In this document: piece by piece, positions 8,833-17,637 of the stretch | Layout of the letters: every line of letters starts with the position of its first letter | Position numbering within the stretch: position 1 is the stretch's first letter | Assembly (NCBI RefSeq): GCF_902506145.1 | Contig: NZ_LR733519.1 | Span: 778,582 to 842,581, forward strand | Length of the DNA stretch: 64,000 bases | From: Burkholderia sp. 8Y | Lineage (GTDB): Bacteria; Pseudomonadota; Gammaproteobacteria; Burkholderiales; Burkholderiaceae | Direction: 5' to 3' | Position numbers and translations under genes: made by a program | The notes under the pieces: generated by a model | What the model was told of the DNA's origin: nothing | The model's input: only the letters and a program-made list of their open reading frames with translations | The model's database searches: none

Positions 8833-9627
8833 ATGAACCCGACTTCGACTTTTCGGCGTGCCGGCGCACGCTTCTTGCCGTGGATCGTGCCGCTTCTCAT
8901 TCTGCTTGCGTGGGAAGCCGCCGCGCGCACGGGCGGCCTCTCGGCGCGCGTGTTGCCTGAACCGCTCGCAGTCGCGAAGGCCGCGTGGTCGCTGATCCAG
9001 TCGGGCGAACTGTGGACCGACGTAAGAGTGAGCGCGTGGCGTGCGCTCGCCGGCTTCGCGGTCGGCGGCGGCATCGGCTTCGTGCTCGGGCTTGCGACGG
9101 GGCTTTTCAGGCCCGCCGAAGTCCTGCTGGATTCCACCGTGCAGATGATCCGCAACATTCCCGCGCTCGCGATGATTCCGCTTCTGATTCTCTGGTTCGG
9201 TATCGGCGAGGAGGCCAAACTCGTGCTCGTGGCGCTGGGCGTGTTTTTTCCCGTGTACGTGAACACATATCACGGCATTCGTTCCGTGGACCGCGACCTG
9301 ATCGAAATGGCCCGAAGCTACGGCCTCTCGGGCTTCGCGCTGTATCGGCACGTGATTCTGCCCGGCGCGCTGCCGTCCATTCTCGTCGGCGTGCGCTTCG
9401 CGTTGGGCCTGATGTGGGTCATGCTGATCGTCGCGGAAACCATATCCGCGCAATCGGGCATCGGTTACATGACGATGAACGCCCGCGAGTTCATGCAAAC
9501 GGATGTCGTCGTGCTGGGCATTCTGCTTTACGCGCTGCTCGGCAAGCTCGCGGACATGGGCGCCCGCGCCATCGAGCGCGCCAGCCTGCGCTGGCATCCC
9601 GCTTATCAAAACGAGGGCCTTTCGTGA
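8833..9627 (+). CDS. ssuC: Aliphatic sulfonate ABC transporter, permease
   Basis: A 264-aa inner-membrane permease with about six spans. The cytoplasmic coupling-loop motif of binding-protein-dependent permeases is present as [21 protein letters not shown] near residues 156-176. [20 protein letters not shown] is typical of the SsuC/TauC group. The gene starts 8 nt after the ssuD stop, and its TGA overlaps the GTG start of ssuB (GTGA, 9624-9627), so ssuC and ssuB are translationally coupled. Confidence 0.94.
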   Translation: MNPTSTFRRAGARFLPWIVPLLILLAWEAAARTGGLSARVLPEPLAVAKAAWSLIQSGELWTDVRVSAWRALAGFAVGGGIGFVLGLATGLFRPAEVLLDSTVQMIRNIPALAMIPLLILWFGIGEEAKLVLVALGVFFPVYVNTYHGIRSVDRDLIEMARSYGLSGFALYRHVILPGALPSILVGVRFALGLMWVMLIVAETISAQSGIGYMTMNAREFMQTDVVVLGILLYALLGKLADMGARAIERASLRWHPAYQNEGLS

Positions 9628-10433
9628 ATACCATTTCCGTCGATACGCTCGATCTCGCGCAGCGGCCGCAAGCGCCTGAATCGCTGCGCGCGGAGCCGCT
9701 TGCCCGAGCGCGTTCCGGCCGGGACGTCGCTGTCTCGCTGCGCGGCGTCGAAAAACGCTTCGGCGAGCGCCGCGTGCTGGCGAACCTGGACTTCGCCATC
9801 GAGCGCGGCAGCTTCGTGTCGATCGTCGGGCGCAGCGGCTGCGGCAAATCCACCTTGCTGCGGCTGATCGCCGGTCTCGACCAAGCGTCGGGCGGCGTGG
9901 TCGAACGCAATGCACCGACGCCGGGCGGCGCGTTGCAGGTTCGCATCATGTTTCAGGACGCGCGGCTCTTGCCGTGGAAGAGCGTCCTCGACAACGTGAT
10001 GATCGGTTTGCCGGGCGAGCGGCGCGACGAAGCGCGTGCGACGCTCGCCGAAGTAGGGCTCTCCGAGCGCGAGAAGGACTGGCCGTCGCGGTTGTCCGGC
10101 GGTCAGCGTCAGCGCGTGGCGCTGGCGCGTGCGCTGGTGCATCGGCCGGATCTGCTGCTGCTCGATGAACCGCTCGGCGCGCTCGACGCGTTGACGCGCA
10201 TCGAAATGCACGGCTTGATCGAGCGGCTGTGGCGCGAGCACGGATTCACGGCGCTGCTCGTCACGCATGACGTGCAGGAAGCGGTGTCGCTCGGCGATCG
10301 CATCGTGTTGATCGAGCAAGGGCGCATCACGCTGGATACGCTCGTTGCCCTGTCGCGGCCGCGTTTGCGCACGGCACAGGGATTCGCCGAACTCGAAGAA
10401 CGCGTGTTGTCGCGCGTGCTGCGTCCGGCGTGA
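9624..10433 (+). CDS. ssuB: Aliphatic sulfonate ABC transporter, ATP-binding subunit
   Basis: A 269-aa ABC ATPase. Walker A is [10 protein letters not shown], the Q-loop is FQDARLLPW, the signature is [15 protein letters not shown], Walker B is [12 protein letters not shown], and the switch His is in [10 protein letters not shown]. The open frame extends upstream inside ssuC, but the GTG at 9624 overlaps the ssuC stop and gives the usual family length. The N-terminal 35 residues ([15 protein letters not shown] onward) are a variable extension before the conserved fold. It energises SsuC-mediated sulfonate import. Confidence 0.93.
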   Translation: MNTISVDTLDLAQRPQAPESLRAEPLARARSGRDVAVSLRGVEKRFGERRVLANLDFAIERGSFVSIVGRSGCGKSTLLRLIAGLDQASGGVVERNAPTPGGALQVRIMFQDARLLPWKSVLDNVMIGLPGERRDEARATLAEVGLSEREKDWPSRLSGGQRQRVALARALVHRPDLLLLDEPLGALDALTRIEMHGLIERLWREHGFTALLVTHDVQEAVSLGDRIVLIEQGRITLDTLVALSRPRLRTAQGFAELEERVLSRVLRPA

Positions 10434-10446
10434 TCCTGCGATGGCG

Positions 10447-11136
10447 CTAGCTCTGCGCCACCGCCACTTCTTGCTCCGCGACAGACCACGCGTCGGGCCG
10501 ATGCGCGCCGAACGCGTGCGTGAAGCTCGCGGCTTGCTGCCCGACCGTGCGAAGCTGCGCGACGACCTTCGGGTCCGAGCACGTATCAGCGGACTCGAAG
10601 CGCGTCTCGAGCGTGTTGACCGCTGCGCCGAACGGCGTCGGCCAGCCGCGCAGCGCATGCACGATCGAGCGCAGCGACGTCAGCACCGTGCCCGCTGCCT
10701 GCCAGCCGTAGGCGGTGACGATGCTGCCGACCGCGCGTCCATCGAGATACGGACGCTCGTCGAGCCGCAGTTCCTCGAGCGTATCGAGCGCGTTCTTCAC
10801 GAGACCCGAGATGCCGCCGTGATAGCCGGGCGTCGCGATGACGAGTGCATCCGCGGCGCGCACAGCTTCGATGAGTTCGTGCTGCTCGTCGGTGAGTTCG
10901 CGCGATTCGGGCGCGTAATGCGGAAGGCTGTGCAGGAACGCGCCGCCGAACAACTGCACGCGTGCGCCGGATTCCTGCGCGCCCTTGAGCGCGAAGGCCA
11001 GCGCGCGTTCCGTGGATGAAGCGGGCCGCGTCGTGCCGCCGATTCCGACGACGAGCGGACGGCGCGATGTTTCGGTTCGGGTCAAGTGCGATGCTCCTGC
11101 AGAGTGAACGGTGCGAACCGTCGGATCGGTCATCAT
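10447..11136 (-). CDS. NAD(P)H-dependent FMN reductase (SsuE/MsuE type)
   Basis: About 229 aa, flavodoxin-like fold. After a 29-residue variable N-terminus it shows LVVGIGGTTRPASSTERAL, a flavin phosphate loop, and ALVIATPGYHGGISGLVKNALDTLEEL, the NADPH-dependent FMN reductase core. The likely role is to supply FMNH2 to SsuD. Two adjacent ATGs (11136 and 11133) can serve as start; longer upstream frames lack homology. It is convergent with ssuB (13 nt between stops), so it is not in the same transcript as the monooxygenase. MsuE-like or general flavin reductase functions remain possible. Confidence 0.85.
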   Translation of the reverse strand: MMTDPTVRTVHSAGASHLTRTETSRRPLVVGIGGTTRPASSTERALAFALKGAQESGARVQLFGGAFLHSLPHYAPESRELTDEQHELIEAVRAADALVIATPGYHGGISGLVKNALDTLEELRLDERPYLDGRAVGSIVTAYGWQAAGTVLTSLRSIVHALRGWPTPFGAAVNTLETRFESADTCSDPKVVAQLRTVGQQAASFTHAFGAHRPDAWSVAEQEVAVAQS

Positions 11137-11279
11137 AGCCAGCGGGGGTGCTTCGCGGAACGCATGAATTTCGCTAAGGATATGCGGCGGTGGAAGCAAC
11201 TGATCGAAGCAGCAGTATGTGAACGGGTTAGCCAATCGCTCTTCGGCGATTCCAAGGCCATCTAGACCGCAGGTTTGAT

Positions 11280-11594
11280 TCAATCCGCCTGCCGCGCGGC
11301 GGGCGGGCAGTCGGTCCTGAACCAGACATCGATCTGACGCTGCGCCGCCTGGAGATCCTCCGGATAGTACGGATCGAACCATCGCGACGGGTCGTAGCCC
11401 GCTTGCCTGAGCGCCGTCAGTTCGCTTGCGTTCCGCTCGCGGTTTGGCGGCGCGTTGTTCCGGATGGCTGCGAGATCGCGGCATTGCGTCGGAGTCAGAT
11501 GCGAGGTGTTCTGCGGCGGGCTGCCGGCGGCGCAGCCCGCGAGCAGGCATGCCCATGCCGAGAGCATCGGCCAGTTGATCGGCACAGTTTTCAT
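11280..11594 (-). CDS. Small putative lipoprotein (DUF4148-like)
   Basis: A 104-aa product starting MKTVPINWPMLSAWACLLAGC, a short signal peptide with lipobox L-L-A-G-C. The rest is Pro/Arg-rich, with LTALRQAGYDPSRWFDPYYPEDLQAAQRQID, a pattern seen in short DUF4148-like periplasmic proteins of Burkholderiaceae. Start 11594 is chosen because it puts the signal peptide at the N-terminus; longer frames add a non-homologous extension. No enzymatic motif is visible. The neighbours (FMN reductase downstream, small Gly/Ser/Thr-rich gene divergent) do not point to a function. Confidence 0.7.
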   Translation of the reverse strand: MKTVPINWPMLSAWACLLAGCAAGSPPQNTSHLTPTQCRDLAAIRNNAPPNRERNASELTALRQAGYDPSRWFDPYYPEDLQAAQRQIDVWFRTDCPPAARQAD

Positions 11595-11761
11595 GGCGTG
11601 TGTTCCGTGTTTGTCGCGAGGCATCGCAGATGGAAGCAAGGCGGATGCCTCCACGCTTGACCATAACCATCTTCCACCCGATGCGTGACGCGAACCGTGC
11701 TCAGGGTCAGCGATTCCGCTGATACGAATGTTTGCATGCCGAATGCGTGCCTTTCGGAAAA

Positions 11762-11767
11762 TATAAT
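11762..11767 (+). promoter_or_regulatory. Possible -10 element (TATAAT) upstream of the 66-aa gene
   Basis: A perfect TATAAT lies in an AT-rich patch (11757-11770) that stands out from the GC-rich context. No clear -35 hexamer sits 16-18 bases upstream. It could drive the small plus-strand gene at 11905, which would have a leader of about 130 nt. Confidence 0.4.
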
Positions 11768-11904
11768 TAGGACATTTGATGAAGCGCGCGAGACCGCAGG
11801 CGGCATATGATGTCAGCCACCGACCCCGCGCCATCGACGCACGCGAACCTCGCGTCGCGGATCGCGGTCAATCGGTGCATCTCAATCGAAAGAGGATATC
11901 GACA

Positions 11905-12105
11905 ATGAACAAAATCGACCGCAACGCACTCGCGATTGCACAGCTCGCCGGCGGCGCCGCCAAGAGCACGAGCGGCACGGGCGGCACGTCCCCGGCTGGC
12001 GGCTCGACCGTCCCGTCGGGCGGCACCAGCACGCAGACCGGCACGGCCACTTCGGTCATCACCGTGAACGGTCAGCAAGTCATCAATCAGACGGTCACGT
12101 TCTGA
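11905..12105 (+). CDS. 66-aa Gly/Ser/Thr-rich peptide with a double-glycine-like N-terminus
   Basis: ATG 11905 follows an AGAGGA ribosome site. The product begins MNKIDRNALAIAQLAGG and continues as a low-complexity Gly/Ser/Thr segment ending VITVNGQQVINQTVTF. There is no hydrophobic signal peptide. The amphipathic first 15 residues ending in Gly-Gly resemble leader peptides of double-glycine exported peptides, but no C39-peptidase ABC transporter is nearby. I do not recognise the family. The strong ribosome site, upstream TATAAT and downstream hairpin support expression. Confidence 0.6.
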   Translation: MNKIDRNALAIAQLAGGAAKSTSGTGGTSPAGGSTVPSGGTSTQTGTATSVITVNGQQVINQTVTF

Positions 12106-12115
12106 TATTGCGTGA

Positions 12116-12152
12116 AGCACGAAAGGCGAACTTCGGGTCCGCCTTTCGTGCT
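12116..12152. terminator. Convergent hairpin after the 66-aa gene
   Basis: A 13-bp perfect stem, AGCACGAAAGGCG (12116-12128) with CGCCTTTCGTGCT (12140-12152), and an 11-nt loop. It sits between the stop of the 66-aa gene (12105) and the stop of the minus-strand hydroxylase gene (12169), so it could terminate both. There is no clear U-tract on either strand. Confidence 0.65.
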
Positions 12153-12168
12153 GTTGAAGCGTTCGGAG

Positions 12169-13080
12169 TCAGGACGCTTCGATCGTTTTGCTGCCGCTTT
12201 GCGAGCGCTTTTGCAATGCTTCGGTCGTTTCGCCTTCGCCGTCAGGCAGCCAGCCGGGCGGGCGCAGCACGAAGCCGATCGCCTGAGACACGCTCTTCGC
12301 GCGGAACACGTCTTTCGCGAGGCTCGCCCAGTGCTCCGTCTGGACGACGATCGGGTTGTGCGACGTGGTCGGCGTCGTGAGTCCGTACCGGCAGGGTTCA
12401 TCGGCGCGTTCCTCGACATACGTGCCGAACAGTCGGTCGAAGATCACCAGCACGCCACCGAAGTTGGCATCGAGATAAGCCGCGTTCGATGCATGGTGCA
12501 CGCGGTGCGCCGACGGCGTGTTGAACACGTATTCCAGCCAGCCGAGCTTCGGAATCCACGTGGCATGAAGCCAGAATTGGTAGAGCAGGTTGATCGAGAG
12601 CGCGGCGAGCACCACTTCCGGCTTGAGGCCCAGCCATACGAGCGGCGTGAAGAACAGCGCGGCGCCCGTGATTTTCGAAGTCCACCCCAGCCGATACGCT
12701 GAAGAGAGCGTCAACTGGTTCGGCGAATGATGGACCGCGTGCGTCGCCCAGAAAAAGCGAACCGTGTGCGACGCGCGGTGATACCAGTAGTAGCAGAACT
12801 CCATGCCGATGAAGAGCAGGAACACGGTCAGCGGCGTATTGGCCGTCACCGTGTGGATGCGGTGTTCCCACGCGAACGCGAAGAACGGTGTCGCGAGCGA
12901 GAGCGGCACGAACGCCAGCAATTTGCGGCCGACGAGATCGGTGAGCGAGATCCAGACCTCGTGCCAGTCGAACGCCTTCTTCGTGCCTTTGTGTTTGCGG
13001 CTCAGCCAGATCGCTTCGATCATCGACGCCGCGAGCACGATGACCAGCACATACAACGATACCTTTCCGATCAGTTCCAT
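12169..13080 (-). CDS. Sterol desaturase / fatty acid hydroxylase family protein
   Basis: A 303-aa integral membrane di-iron oxygenase of the fatty-acid-hydroxylase superfamily. The His motifs are HRASH and HAVHH in the centre and HRVHHAS near the C-terminus, the expected metal ligands. About four hydrophobic segments flank them; FCYYWYHRASH is typical. ATG 13080 (MELIGKVSLY) is preferred to the 23-codon-longer frame because the first membrane span then starts the protein. The substrate (a lipid or sterol-like alkyl chain) cannot be deduced. The gene ends convergently at the hairpin at 12116-12152. Confidence 0.88.
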   Translation of the reverse strand: MELIGKVSLYVLVIVLAASMIEAIWLSRKHKGTKKAFDWHEVWISLTDLVGRKLLAFVPLSLATPFFAFAWEHRIHTVTANTPLTVFLLFIGMEFCYYWYHRASHTVRFFWATHAVHHSPNQLTLSSAYRLGWTSKITGAALFFTPLVWLGLKPEVVLAALSINLLYQFWLHATWIPKLGWLEYVFNTPSAHRVHHASNAAYLDANFGGVLVIFDRLFGTYVEERADEPCRYGLTTPTTSHNPIVVQTEHWASLAKDVFRAKSVSQAIGFVLRPPGWLPDGEGETTEALQKRSQSGSKTIEAS

Positions 13081-13194
13081 GATGTTCGCCGTTGGTGGGT
13101 TGCGTATGTGCCCAATGTAGCGACGCGTCCTGTTTAAAACCACGCGCAACTTATTTCACGGAATGTCATGCGCCAAAGACGCAATGCGAGGCGC

Positions 13195-13243
13195 TTGCCC
13201 TTGCACGACACCGCCGCTACAATTGCGAACGATTCCCATTTGC
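13195..13243 (+). promoter_or_regulatory. Promoter with overlapping Fur-box candidate upstream of the PepSY gene
   Basis: TTGCCC (13195-13200), a 17-base spacer and TACAAT (13218-13223) form a good sigma-70 promoter. Directly after the -10 is GCGAACGATTCCCATTTGC (13225-13243), close to the inverted-repeat iron box seen in Burkholderia-type Fur targets. Binding there would block transcription when iron is plentiful. Confidence 0.65.
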
Positions 13244-13301
13244 ACGAAGCGCGATTCATGGCCCGAGCCGCACGCATCATCGTTTTCCAGGCACCCTCGG
13301 C

Positions 13302-14525
13302 ATGAGGCGCGTGCTGGTGCAACTGCATCGCTGGTTCGGCCTGGCGACCGCGCTGTTTCTTTTCGTGTCGGGGCTGACAGGCGCCATCATCGCGTGGGAT
13401 CACGAAATCGACGCACTGCTCAACCCGTCCTTCTTCCATGCGCGTAGCCAGTCCGCGCCGCTTGAGCCGCTCGAACTTGCGCGTCGGGTAGAAGCGGGCC
13501 ATCCGCAGGTTCAGGTCACGTATCTGCCGCTCGGCGTGGAGCCGGGGCATACCGTGCAAATGATGGTCGTGCCGCGCACGAATCCGGCGACCGGCGCGGC
13601 TTACGCGATCGACTACAACCAGATCGCCGTCGATCCGGCAACGGGCGAGGTGCAGGGGCGCAGGATGTGGGGCGCGCTGTCGCTGGCGCGCATCGACGTG
13701 ATGCCCTTTCTGTACAAGCTGCACTACACGCTGCATCTGCCGATCATCGGCGGGTTCGACACCGGGACGTGGCTGCTCGGGATCGTCGGCATCGTATGGC
13801 TGTTCGATAGCGGGATTGCCCTCGTGCTGTCGTTTCCGCGCGTGAAGGCGTGGCGCAAGTCGCTCGTGTTTCGCTTGAGGCGCGGCGGCTACGCGCTGAC
13901 GTTCGATCTGCATCGCTCCGGCGGCGTGTGGATCTGGGCGCTGCTCGCGATGGTCGCGCTCACGTCAGTGTCGATGAATCTGGGCGCTCCGGTCGTCCGT
14001 CCGATCGTCTCGCTGTTCTCGACGCTCTCGCCGTCGCTGACCGAAAACGCCGCGCTCGTGCGCGCGGCTCCGGCGGGGCGCGCACTCGCGACGCGCGAGC
14101 AAATTCTCGCCGCCGCCGTGACCGACGCGAAGCGCGAGCACATCGCGGCGCCGATGGGCGCGCTGTACTACGTGCCCGCGTTCGAAGCGTACGGCGTGGG
14201 ATTCTTCGCGCCGGGGCAGGACCACGGCGACGGCGGGCTCGGCAACCCTTGGCTTTACTACAACGGTCACACCGGCACGCTCGCGGGCTCGTCGATTCCG
14301 GGGCGCGGCTCGGCGGGCGACGTCTTCATGCAGGCGCAGTTTCCGCTGCATTCGGGGCGCATCGCGGGCGTCGCCGGGCGCATTGCCATAAGCGCGGTGG
14401 GGATCGCCGTCGCGGTGTTGAGCGCGACGGGTTTGATTATCTGGATGCGAAAACGCGCGGCGCGTCGCCATTCGGCGGCTGCGGCGAACGCGCGGGCGGC
14501 GCGCGGCCGGTCGGTGGCGTCCTGA
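13302..14525 (+). CDS. PepSY-associated inner-membrane protein (iron-uptake-linked)
   Basis: About 407 aa with four main membrane spans. The N-terminus RRVLVQLHRWFGLATALFLFVSGLTGAII is the hallmark of PepSY_TM proteins, with the conserved LHRW followed by a Gly-rich helix. Periplasmic PepSY-like segments lie between spans 1-2 and 3-4, and FDLHRSGGVWIWALL marks the second half. Such proteins accompany siderophore receptors and are thought to act as inner-membrane ferric-siderophore reductases. ATG 13302 is chosen; upstream in-frame extension lacks the motif. A Fur-box-bearing promoter precedes it and the TonB-dependent receptor gene follows. Confidence 0.87.
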   Translation: MRRVLVQLHRWFGLATALFLFVSGLTGAIIAWDHEIDALLNPSFFHARSQSAPLEPLELARRVEAGHPQVQVTYLPLGVEPGHTVQMMVVPRTNPATGAAYAIDYNQIAVDPATGEVQGRRMWGALSLARIDVMPFLYKLHYTLHLPIIGGFDTGTWLLGIVGIVWLFDSGIALVLSFPRVKAWRKSLVFRLRRGGYALTFDLHRSGGVWIWALLAMVALTSVSMNLGAPVVRPIVSLFSTLSPSLTENAALVRAAPAGRALATREQILAAAVTDAKREHIAAPMGALYYVPAFEAYGVGFFAPGQDHGDGGLGNPWLYYNGHTGTLAGSSIPGRGSAGDVFMQAQFPLHSGRIAGVAGRIAISAVGIAVAVLSATGLIIWMRKRAARRHSAAAANARAARGRSVAS

Positions 14526-14582
14526 TCGCCTCGCCCTGAGAAGCGTGCGACGTTGCGTCTCGAACGAAACGTCGCCGGCTTT

Positions 14583-14603
14583 AATGATAATGAATCGCAT
14601 TTA
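14583..14603 (+). promoter_or_regulatory. Fur-box candidate upstream of the TonB-dependent receptor
   Basis: AATGATAATGAATCGCATT matches the repeated NAT(A/T)AT pattern of Fur boxes, including a perfect GATAATGA core. It lies about 130 bases before the receptor start, in the gap after the PepSY gene, next to a possible -10 (TAAAAT, 14607-14612). Confidence 0.7.
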
Positions 14604-14732
14604 CGCTAAAATCCGCCGCTGCATGCAAACCGTCGCCGAACGCGACGCGCAACGCAAATAAAACCACGCCGCCCGGATTCCTTCAGACGCCCCGGGACGG
14701 GAGACCGACCATCACCGACGTTTTTCCGATTC

Positions 14733-16931
14733 ATGCCCGCTTTCCATCGACAATCCTCGCATTCCGTGCCTGCCAACGCGCTGGCATCGCGCGCCGCCAT
14801 CGTCGCGGCCATCGCAGCTGCTTTCTCCATCGCCGCCCACGCGCAATCCACCGATACCGGCAGCACTGATGCGGCGGCGACGAGCACGCTTCCGGCCGTG
14901 AAAGTGCAGGCGTCGAAAGAGCCGTTGCCGGGCGAACTCGCGCCGACGTTCGGCGGCGGACAGGTCGCGCGCGGCGCGGACTTCGGCGTGCTCGGCCAGC
15001 AGCGGGCCATCGACGTGCCCTTCAGCATGACGACCTACACGTCGAAGCTGATCGAGGACCAGCAGGCGCGCACCATCGGCGACGTGCTCGCCAACGATCC
15101 GGCCGTGCGTACCGCGTATGGCTTCGGGAATTTCGCGGAGACGTACATCATTCGCGGGTTCGAGTTGCAGGGCGACGACGTCTCGCTCAACGGCCTCTAC
15201 GGAATCACGCCGCGTCAGCTCGTCGCGACCGATGCGCTCGAACGCGTCGACGTGTTCAAGGGCGCGAACGCGTTTCTGAACGGCGCGTCGCCGAATGGCT
15301 CGGCGGTCGGCGGCGGGCTGAATCTGCAGTTGAAGCGCGCGGACGACAAGCCGCTTACGCGCGTGACGCTGGACGGCACGGCGTCGGGCGAGATAGGCGC
15401 GCATGTGGACGTGGGCCGGCGTTTCGGCAGCGAAGGGCAGTTCGGCATCCGCGTGAATCAGGCGAATCATGACGGCGAAACGAGCATCGACGGCGAACAT
15501 CGGCGCGACAACACAACGGCCGTTTCCCTCGACTGGCGCGGCGACAAGCTGCGTCTCTACGGCGATTTCCTGTACCAGCGAGAGCGCGTGAACGGCGGCC
15601 GGCCGACCGTGAACGTCAGCGGCGACTTCATTCCTGCAACGCCCTCGGCCACCTACAACTACGCGCAGACGTGGACGTTCAGTTCCATCGAGGACACGGT
15701 CGGCATTTTGCGCGCCGAATACGATTTCCTGCCCGGCTGGACCGCGTATGTGTCGGGCGGCGTGCGCCACACGGACGAGCATGGCGACTACGCTTCGCCG
15801 ACCGTCGGCAACACGGGCACCACGTCGTTCCGTCTGGGCGTGCCGCATCAGGAAGACGGCAGCTCGGCCGAGGCCGGCGTGCGCGGCCACTTCAACACCG
15901 GGCCGGTGTCCCACTTTGTCACGGCGGGCGCCTCGATCGTGCGCGTCGATTCGCAATCGGCCTACACCTTCAGCGACACATTTCCGACGAGCCTCTACGC
16001 CACGCCGCAAGTCCCATATCCGGCGACGACCTTGTCCGGCGGCAACCTCGCCGACCCGCAGATGACCGCGCTGAATCTGATGCGCAGCGCGTCCGTGTCG
16101 GATACGCTCGGCTTCCTGCATGACCGCGTGCTGTTCACGGTCGGCGCGCGCTATCAGGAACTGCACAGCAATACGTTCGATTACACCGGCACGCAGACGC
16201 GCGCCTACAACGATTCGATCACAACGCCGCTTTTCGGGCTCGTCGTGAAGCCGTGGGAGAACGTGGCGTTCTTCGCGAACCGCAGCGAGGCGCTGACCAT
16301 CGGCGAATCGGCGCCGAACACCGCGCTCAACTTCGGCCAGCAGTTGCCGCCCGAGAAGTCGAAGCAATACGAGATCGGCGCGAAGTACGACAACGGCAAA
16401 TACGGCGCGTCCGTGGCGCTGTTCCAGATCGACAAGCCGCTGACGTACACGGACGCGGCGGGCTTCTTCCTCGATAACGGACGCGAGCGGCATCGCGGCG
16501 TGGAGGCGTCGGTGTATGGCGAGCCTGTGCGCGGCGTGCGCCTGATCGCGGGCGCGACCTACATCCACGGCACGCAGCTCGATACCGGCGGCGCCGCGAC
16601 GGACGGCAACATGCCGATCGGCGTGCCGGCCTTCATGTTCAATGTCAACGCGGAATACGACGTGCCGCTCGTCAACGGCCTCACCGTGACAGCGCGCTGG
16701 ATTTACACCGGCTCGCAGTATCTGAACGTGACCAACACCCTCGCGATTCCGCACTGGGATCGTTTCGACCTCGGCGCGCGTTACGCCACCGTGCTGTTCG
16801 GCAAGCCGACGACCTTCCGTGCGAGTGTGCTGAACGTGGCGAACAAGTCGTATTGGGCATCGACGATCGGCGGCTATCTGACGCAAGGCGCGCCGCGCAC
16901 GGTGCTGCTTTCCATGACGACGGATTTCTGA
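14733..16931 (+). CDS. TonB-dependent siderophore receptor
   Basis: A 732-aa outer-membrane receptor. A signal peptide (residues 1 to about 38, ending AAHAQ) is followed by a plug domain starting near LLPAVKVQASKE, with the receptor-type motif RTAYGFGNFAETYIIRGFELQGDDVSLNGLYG and VDVFKGANAFLNGASPNGSAVGGGLN. The rest is a 22-strand-type barrel that ends in a C-terminal Phe (LLSMTTDF), the usual outer-membrane insertion signal. It imports a ferric siderophore with TonB energy. The ligand cannot be told from sequence alone. A Fur-box candidate upstream and the PepSY gene before it fit iron-starvation control. Confidence 0.93.
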   Translation: MPAFHRQSSHSVPANALASRAAIVAAIAAAFSIAAHAQSTDTGSTDAAATSTLPAVKVQASKEPLPGELAPTFGGGQVARGADFGVLGQQRAIDVPFSMTTYTSKLIEDQQARTIGDVLANDPAVRTAYGFGNFAETYIIRGFELQGDDVSLNGLYGITPRQLVATDALERVDVFKGANAFLNGASPNGSAVGGGLNLQLKRADDKPLTRVTLDGTASGEIGAHVDVGRRFGSEGQFGIRVNQANHDGETSIDGEHRRDNTTAVSLDWRGDKLRLYGDFLYQRERVNGGRPTVNVSGDFIPATPSATYNYAQTWTFSSIEDTVGILRAEYDFLPGWTAYVSGGVRHTDEHGDYASPTVGNTGTTSFRLGVPHQEDGSSAEAGVRGHFNTGPVSHFVTAGASIVRVDSQSAYTFSDTFPTSLYATPQVPYPATTLSGGNLADPQMTALNLMRSASVSDTLGFLHDRVLFTVGARYQELHSNTFDYTGTQTRAYNDSITTPLFGLVVKPWENVAFFANRSEALTIGESAPNTALNFGQQLPPEKSKQYEIGAKYDNGKYGASVALFQIDKPLTYTDAAGFFLDNGRERHRGVEASVYGEPVRGVRLIAGATYIHGTQLDTGGAATDGNMPIGVPAFMFNVNAEYDVPLVNGLTVTARWIYTGSQYLNVTNTLAIPHWDRFDLGARYATVLFGKPTTFRASVLNVANKSYWASTIGGYLTQGAPRTVLLSMTTDF

Positions 16932-17040
16932 TTCGCGCCTTGTTTCTGTTCGGACGCGAGGCGGGAGCCGTCGGTATATCGCCGCCATGCGTCTGCCGAC
17001 GGTATAAAATCAGAAGCACCCGCCTCGCGTTTCGTTGCGC

Positions 17041-17268
17041 ATGTCAATCATGGAACCCACTCAAAGTAAGGAAGCGCCTCGCAAGCGCCTGTCGACGCGA
17101 TCGCTCAATGTGCTGTCCGCGATGGTCGGCATTACCACGCTCGCGCTCGGCGTAGGCTGGCTGATCTACAGCTGGACCGTGGATCTGGAGGTGCCGTACT
17201 TCGCAATTCCGCTCGTGCTCACCGTGCCCGTGATTGCCGCTGTGGCGTTCCGAAACATGTGGGACTAG
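17041..17268 (+). CDS. Small two-span membrane protein
   Basis: About 72-75 aa depending on start (TTG 17035, ATG 17041 or ATG 17050); none has a strong ribosome site. After a basic N-terminus (KEAPRKRLSTRSLN) there are two hydrophobic segments, VLSAMVGITTLALGVGWLIYSW and YFAIPLVLTVPVIAAVAF, so the loop between them (TVDLEVP) is likely periplasmic. No known motif. A strong intrinsic terminator follows 43 bases downstream, which supports its being a real transcribed gene. Confidence 0.7.
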   Translation: MSIMEPTQSKEAPRKRLSTRSLNVLSAMVGITTLALGVGWLIYSWTVDLEVPYFAIPLVLTVPVIAAVAFRNMWD

Positions 17269-17310
17269 CGTGTCGACCGACGGACGGTTCAATGTGAGGG
17301 AGAAAAACAA

Positions 17311-17335
17311 AAACGCCGCGATAAACGCGGCGTTT
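17311..17335. terminator. Bidirectional intrinsic terminator between small membrane gene and tRNA-Val
   Basis: A 10-bp stem, AAACGCCGCG (17311-17320) and CGCGGCGTTT (17326-17335), with loop ATAAA, followed by a T run on the plus strand (TTTTT, 17333-17337) and preceded by an A run that gives a T run on the minus strand. It can end the plus-strand gene and the minus-strand tRNA transcript. Confidence 0.85.
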
Positions 17336-17354
17336 TTGCTTGATGCAGATGCGT

Positions 17355-17431
17355 TGGTAGGCTCGATTGGACTCGAACCAACGACCCCCACCATGTCAAG
17401 GTGGTGCTCTAACCAGCTGAGCTACGAGCCT
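17355..17431 (-). tRNA. tRNA-Val (anticodon GAC)
   Basis: A 77-nt cloverleaf on the minus strand. The acceptor arm AGGCTCG pairs fully with CGAGCCT, followed by A and an encoded CCA. The D arm contains AGCTCAGCTGG-TTAGAGC, the anticodon loop is CTTGACA-T giving GAC, and the T loop is GGTTCGAGTCC. No integrase or att repeat lies beside it, so it does not appear to be in use as an integration site here. Confidence 0.96.
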
Positions 17432-17637
17432 GTGAAGCCGCGCATTATAGAGACCCTTGCCGCGATGCACAAGCCCGGCGGACCGATTTCTGCGCACACC
17501 GGGACGCGGGCGAGGCGCGAAGCGCCTCGGTCATCGCGCTAAAGCATTTTCGCGGATGGACGTAAACAAGAGGTAAGTCATCTCCATCGCGGCCTCGCCC
17601 GCTGCTCGTTCATCCAAGCCTTCGCTTCGTGACGCCA

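Noticed and set aside
14712..16988. A long minus-strand open frame opposite the TonB receptor
   Set aside because: The plus-strand receptor has clear motifs and a signal peptide; the opposite frame is Arg/Ala-rich with no recognisable domain.
17355..17431. tRNA-Val as an integration site for a genomic island
   Set aside because: No integrase, no att-like direct repeat and no compositional break were seen on either side.
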